Source of the DNA: JBGCFO01 sp045106955
GTDB lineage: Bacteria > Pseudomonadota > Alphaproteobacteria > Rickettsiales > Rickettsiaceae
Direction of reading: 5' to 3'
Assembly: GCA_045106955.1 (NCBI GenBank)
Contig: JBGCFO010000007.1
Coordinates: 1 to 29,475, forward strand
Length of the DNA: 29,475 bases
Shown: positions 27,093-29,475 of the stretch, in pieces
How the letters are laid out: every line of letters begins with the position of its first letter
How positions within the stretch are numbered: position 1 is the stretch's first letter
The notes under the pieces: model-generated
What the model saw: only the letters and a program-made list of their open reading frames with translations
Database searches by the model: none
What the model was told of the DNA's origin: nothing
Program-made: the position numbers and the translations under genes

Positions 27093-27771
27093 TGGCACTG
27101 TTAACAAAATAATTCATTTATGATACACCATCAAAGTAAATAGAACCAATAATCAAAAATAATCGCAAAAAACCTGGTCGCTCAACAAAGATCAGTAATT
27201 ATAAATTTTTTGTGGGATGTTATCTTTTTTAAGAACTGGAATCTCGGGGAGAGATCTACCAAGAGATTATGGTAATTGGCATACAATAAAAGATGGAATT
27301 AAAACGGATTTTTTTGGCATTTATTACATCAATTACAAGCTATGAAAAAATTGCTAATAGATATATGCATGCAGCAATAAGCAATAATTTTGTAATTGCT
27401 TTTTAAATTATTTCCAGCGCAAAGATAAGATTGTAAGAGTTTTGAAGAGTTAGAGCTAGAATTACCTTGGAATAAAATAAAATACCTTGTTGCTGATAAA
27501 GGATATGATACTGCAAATATCAGAAATATCATTAAGTCCTATGGTAATAACATTTAAAAGGATTTGGACATTGAAAAACTCTGAACTAATTCCAGAAGAT
27601 TTGTATGATGTTGCGTTATACAAAAAACGTAACATCATTGAACGATTCTTTAGTAGATTAAAAGAAAAATAAGCGCATTGCTATACGATTTGATAAAATG
27701 GATCACGCATTCCTTAGCTTTACCGCACTTGCTATCGGTAAATTATATAAATTATTTTGTTAACAACACCA
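27093..27771 (+). mobile_element. Decayed IS5-family insertion sequence with terminal inverted repeats
   Basis: The 679-bp element is bounded by imperfect 22-bp terminal inverted repeats: 27093-27114 and the complement of 27750-27771 match at 19 of 22 positions and share the core TGTTAACAAAATAATT. Direct TA dinucleotides flank it (27091-27092 and 27772-27773), consistent with a 2-bp target duplication. It encloses fragments of one transposase. The length is below the usual 800-900 bp of this group, so internal deletion as well as frameshifts are likely. Confidence 0.8.
27140..27763 (+). pseudogene. IS5-family (IS427/IS1031-like) transposase, multiply frameshifted
   Basis: Pieces of a DDE transposase can be read in order but in different frames: NNRKKPGRSTKISNYKFF (from about 27155), FLRTGISGRDLPRDYGNWHT (from 27226), LLID near 27346, LPWNKIKYLVADKGYDTANI (from about 27460), YKKRNIIERFFSRLKEK (to 27672) and RIAIRFDKMDHAFLSFTALA (from about 27674, stop in the right inverted repeat). 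ADKGYD and the ERFFSRLKE block carry catalytic acidic residues of the family. At least four frame changes or gaps make it inactive. Whether intact copies exist elsewhere in the genome cannot be told here. Confidence 0.85.
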
Positions 27772-27773
27772 TA

Positions 27774-29360
27774 ATAGGTTTAGAAATATTAAAACGTTTC
27801 GTTGATACATTGTCTACTTCGCATGCTTTGAAAATATACCAAATGATATAGAAATTATTAAGAATTATACTCTTTTAAATAATACTATTCCAAAACAAAT
27901 GTTATGCTATAAATCATCAAGAAGAAGCTGAGCATCGCCCTCATGAAGGTAATCGAGATTTTATAATAAAAGAAGAGCATTATCAATATTTACTTAGTCT
28001 TGTTGATAATGAAGGAGCGTTAAGAAAAGTTACTGGGATCACTGATGAGAGTTTATCTATATTAATTGATTTATTACATCAGCGCAAGACTTCAACTTTT
28101 TCCATAGACCTTGAAGAATTCCATGGTTTTTTTCTGTCTATATCTGGTAACATTGATCAATTAGTAACAAACTATAATCGTAAAACTAATTCTGAATTAG
28201 CTGAATTTACTGATGAACATCTTAGTAGAGCCGATGCTATAAATTCTTTCAGAGCATCTTTTGATAAATGCAATGAGTTATTCGAAAAGGCAATTCAAAG
28301 AAGTGAAATACTAGATGCTAATCTATTTAAAAATATTACTAGACCTAATAAATTAGCTATGCGTTGCAAGCAATTGAGTCGCGATCAAATGGAACAATTA
28401 TTCTCTAATTTCCCTGATGATAGTTCGCTTATTGCATTGAGATTGCCAATCGCACAAGGATTATACATAAATCCTCTATCTCAATGCATGATAAATGAAT
28501 TTATACCGCTATTTAATAAAATCTATGAACGTGGTATTTCTTCATTATATATTCCTATTGTGTATGCTATGCGTACATATTACAAGTGCGATGAAAATAA
28601 AAAGAAAATTTTGTTGAAAATGCTTTGTAAATTTAATAATTATATCACTATAGAAAATGAAGATAAAACATCTTATATTGATTTAAACCTTTTAGCAAAG
28701 TTACCATTAGATGATTGTGAATTTCTTAAATATGTAATAGGCTATAATAGCGATTCAGTAGTGATATCATTGTGTGAAATTGATGCCCAAGAAATAATAT
28801 TTGAGTATAAAAAGTGGAAAAATGACGTAATAAATGCATTTAATTGTAACGATACCAAAGAGATTGGAAGATTATCATATGAATGGATATATTATGCGCG
28901 AAATTATGCTACTGATGCCAGTGCTACTCAAGAATTGTCTCACTCATTAATTGGTATGGATAAAAAATGGCATGAGCTTTTTCAGCAATTATTGCATACT
29001 GATCATATTGATATTGAATCTATTCATAACCTAATTTCATTTATTTCAATATACAGCACAATTAGACATTCTATTATAGAAGATAAATCTAAAATGGTAT
29101 TTTGTAATATGTTTATGAAATTAGCGGATCATATCAAACCAAATTTAGAAATTAATGATTTGGACATTAAATGCGCTGAAATTCTCCTTAGTGTAATGTT
29201 TGTTGTTTCATATAAAGTCAAAAAATGTTTGATGGCTTATTTGTATCAGCACAATAGTATTTGGCCTCAATATTTGAAAGCATTGTCAAGTATTTGCCTA
29301 GAAGATTCTGAGATAGCACTCCTCTCTAATATAGACAGGAGTTTCGCGCCATCAAGTTAA
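27774..29360 (+). pseudogene. Unknown protein gene, 5' end broken next to the IS element
   Basis: One frame is open from 27879 to the stop at 29358-29360 (about 493 codons), but its first ATG is only at 28359 and no GTG or TTG precedes it in frame. The 160 codons before 28359 look coding (varied amino acids, no stops), so the true start has been lost. Further upstream, coding-like pieces appear in the same frame (LKRFVDTLSTSHA, about 27795-27827) and one shifted frame (FENIPNDIEIIKNYTLLNNT, from 27827), suggesting frameshifts. Protein from 28359 alone has 333 residues. I do not recognise it: no signal peptide, no membrane segment, mostly helical and soluble. It may be an accessory or host-interaction gene, but nothing in the sequence proves that. 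A shortened product from ATG 28359 is possible. Confidence 0.6.
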
Positions 29361-29393
29361 TTTGTATAGGGACTAATTAACTATTTCTTGTGC

Positions 29394-29474
29394 TTATGAT
29401 ACAATTTTTTCTATTTTGTTCAAGAAAATATGTCTACTCATAAATGCACAAAGGAATTGTATAGCTCCTTCATC
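29394..29474 (-). CDS. Possible C-terminal end of a gene entering from the right edge
   Basis: On the minus strand 26 codons run without a stop from the window edge to TAA at 29394-29396, giving an end such as AFMSRHIFLNKIEKIVS. Composition looks plausible for protein, and it would be convergent with the broken gene. The stretch is too short to exclude chance. Confidence 0.25.
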   Translation of the reverse strand, partial: DEGAIQFLCAFMSRHIFLNKIEKIVS

Positions 29475-29475
29475 C

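Noticed and set aside
27487..27672. Open frame of 61 codons as an intact small gene
   Set aside because: It joins parts of the broken transposase in different frames; it is part of the decayed IS.
1..29475. CRISPR arrays, tRNA or rRNA genes
   Set aside because: No regularly spaced repeats and no cloverleaf or rRNA-like stretch were seen; the only tandem repeats are inside virB6 coding regions.

Overview
The window is strongly AT-rich bacterial DNA whose gene content points to the Rickettsiales (obligate intracellular Alphaproteobacteria). The main evidence is a Rickettsiales-type type IV secretion (T4SS, rvh/virB) cluster: virB3, virB4 and four consecutive, greatly enlarged VirB6 proteins. 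Supporting evidence is a short NrdA without an ATP-cone, pyruvate phosphate dikinase, frataxin and an alphaproteobacterial MsbA-like exporter. I cannot name the genus; a Midichloriaceae- or Rickettsiaceae-like symbiont would fit.

Layout. 1-2368: the end of an unrecognised gene, a bidirectional terminator, tsaB (-, tRNA t6A modification) and, divergent from it, a phosphomannomutase/phosphoglucomutase gene (+). 2365-3135: znuB-like metal permease (-). 3136-3352: divergent control region with a 28-bp hyphenated dyad. 3353-17197: the T4SS operon virB3-virB4-virB6 x4, with gaps of 6-30 bp. The four VirB6 proteins share a multi-spanning core but carry different appendages: an acidic repeat tail (1), a Gly/Ser tail (2), a Cys/His-rich loop plus a three-unit cytoplasmic repeat domain (3), and a short basic tail (4). 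17226-17732: a ProQ/FinO-family RNA-binding protein (-), tail-to-tail with the T4SS operon. 17896-20752: nrdA-nrdB (-), preceded by a good promoter and two NrdR-like boxes exactly 31 bp apart. 21160-26990: a tight operon ppdK-prfA-cyaY-ABC exporter (+) with its own promoter. 26991-29475: a decayed zone holding a degraded IS5-family element and a long unknown reading frame that has lost its start.

How the parts work together. The T4SS block encodes the inner-membrane part (VirB3, VirB6) and the energising ATPase (VirB4) of a secretion channel; the remaining subunits must lie elsewhere. nrdAB supplies deoxyribonucleotides and is probably controlled by NrdR. The ppdK operon combines central carbon metabolism, translation termination, iron delivery for Fe-S clusters and a membrane exporter.

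The points most worth a second look are the new-looking appendages of VirB6-3 (Cys/His-rich loop and degenerate three-unit repeat), the FinO-family gene against the end of a conjugation-like operon, the spaced NrdR boxes, the dyad before virB3, and the unknown broken gene next to the dead IS.
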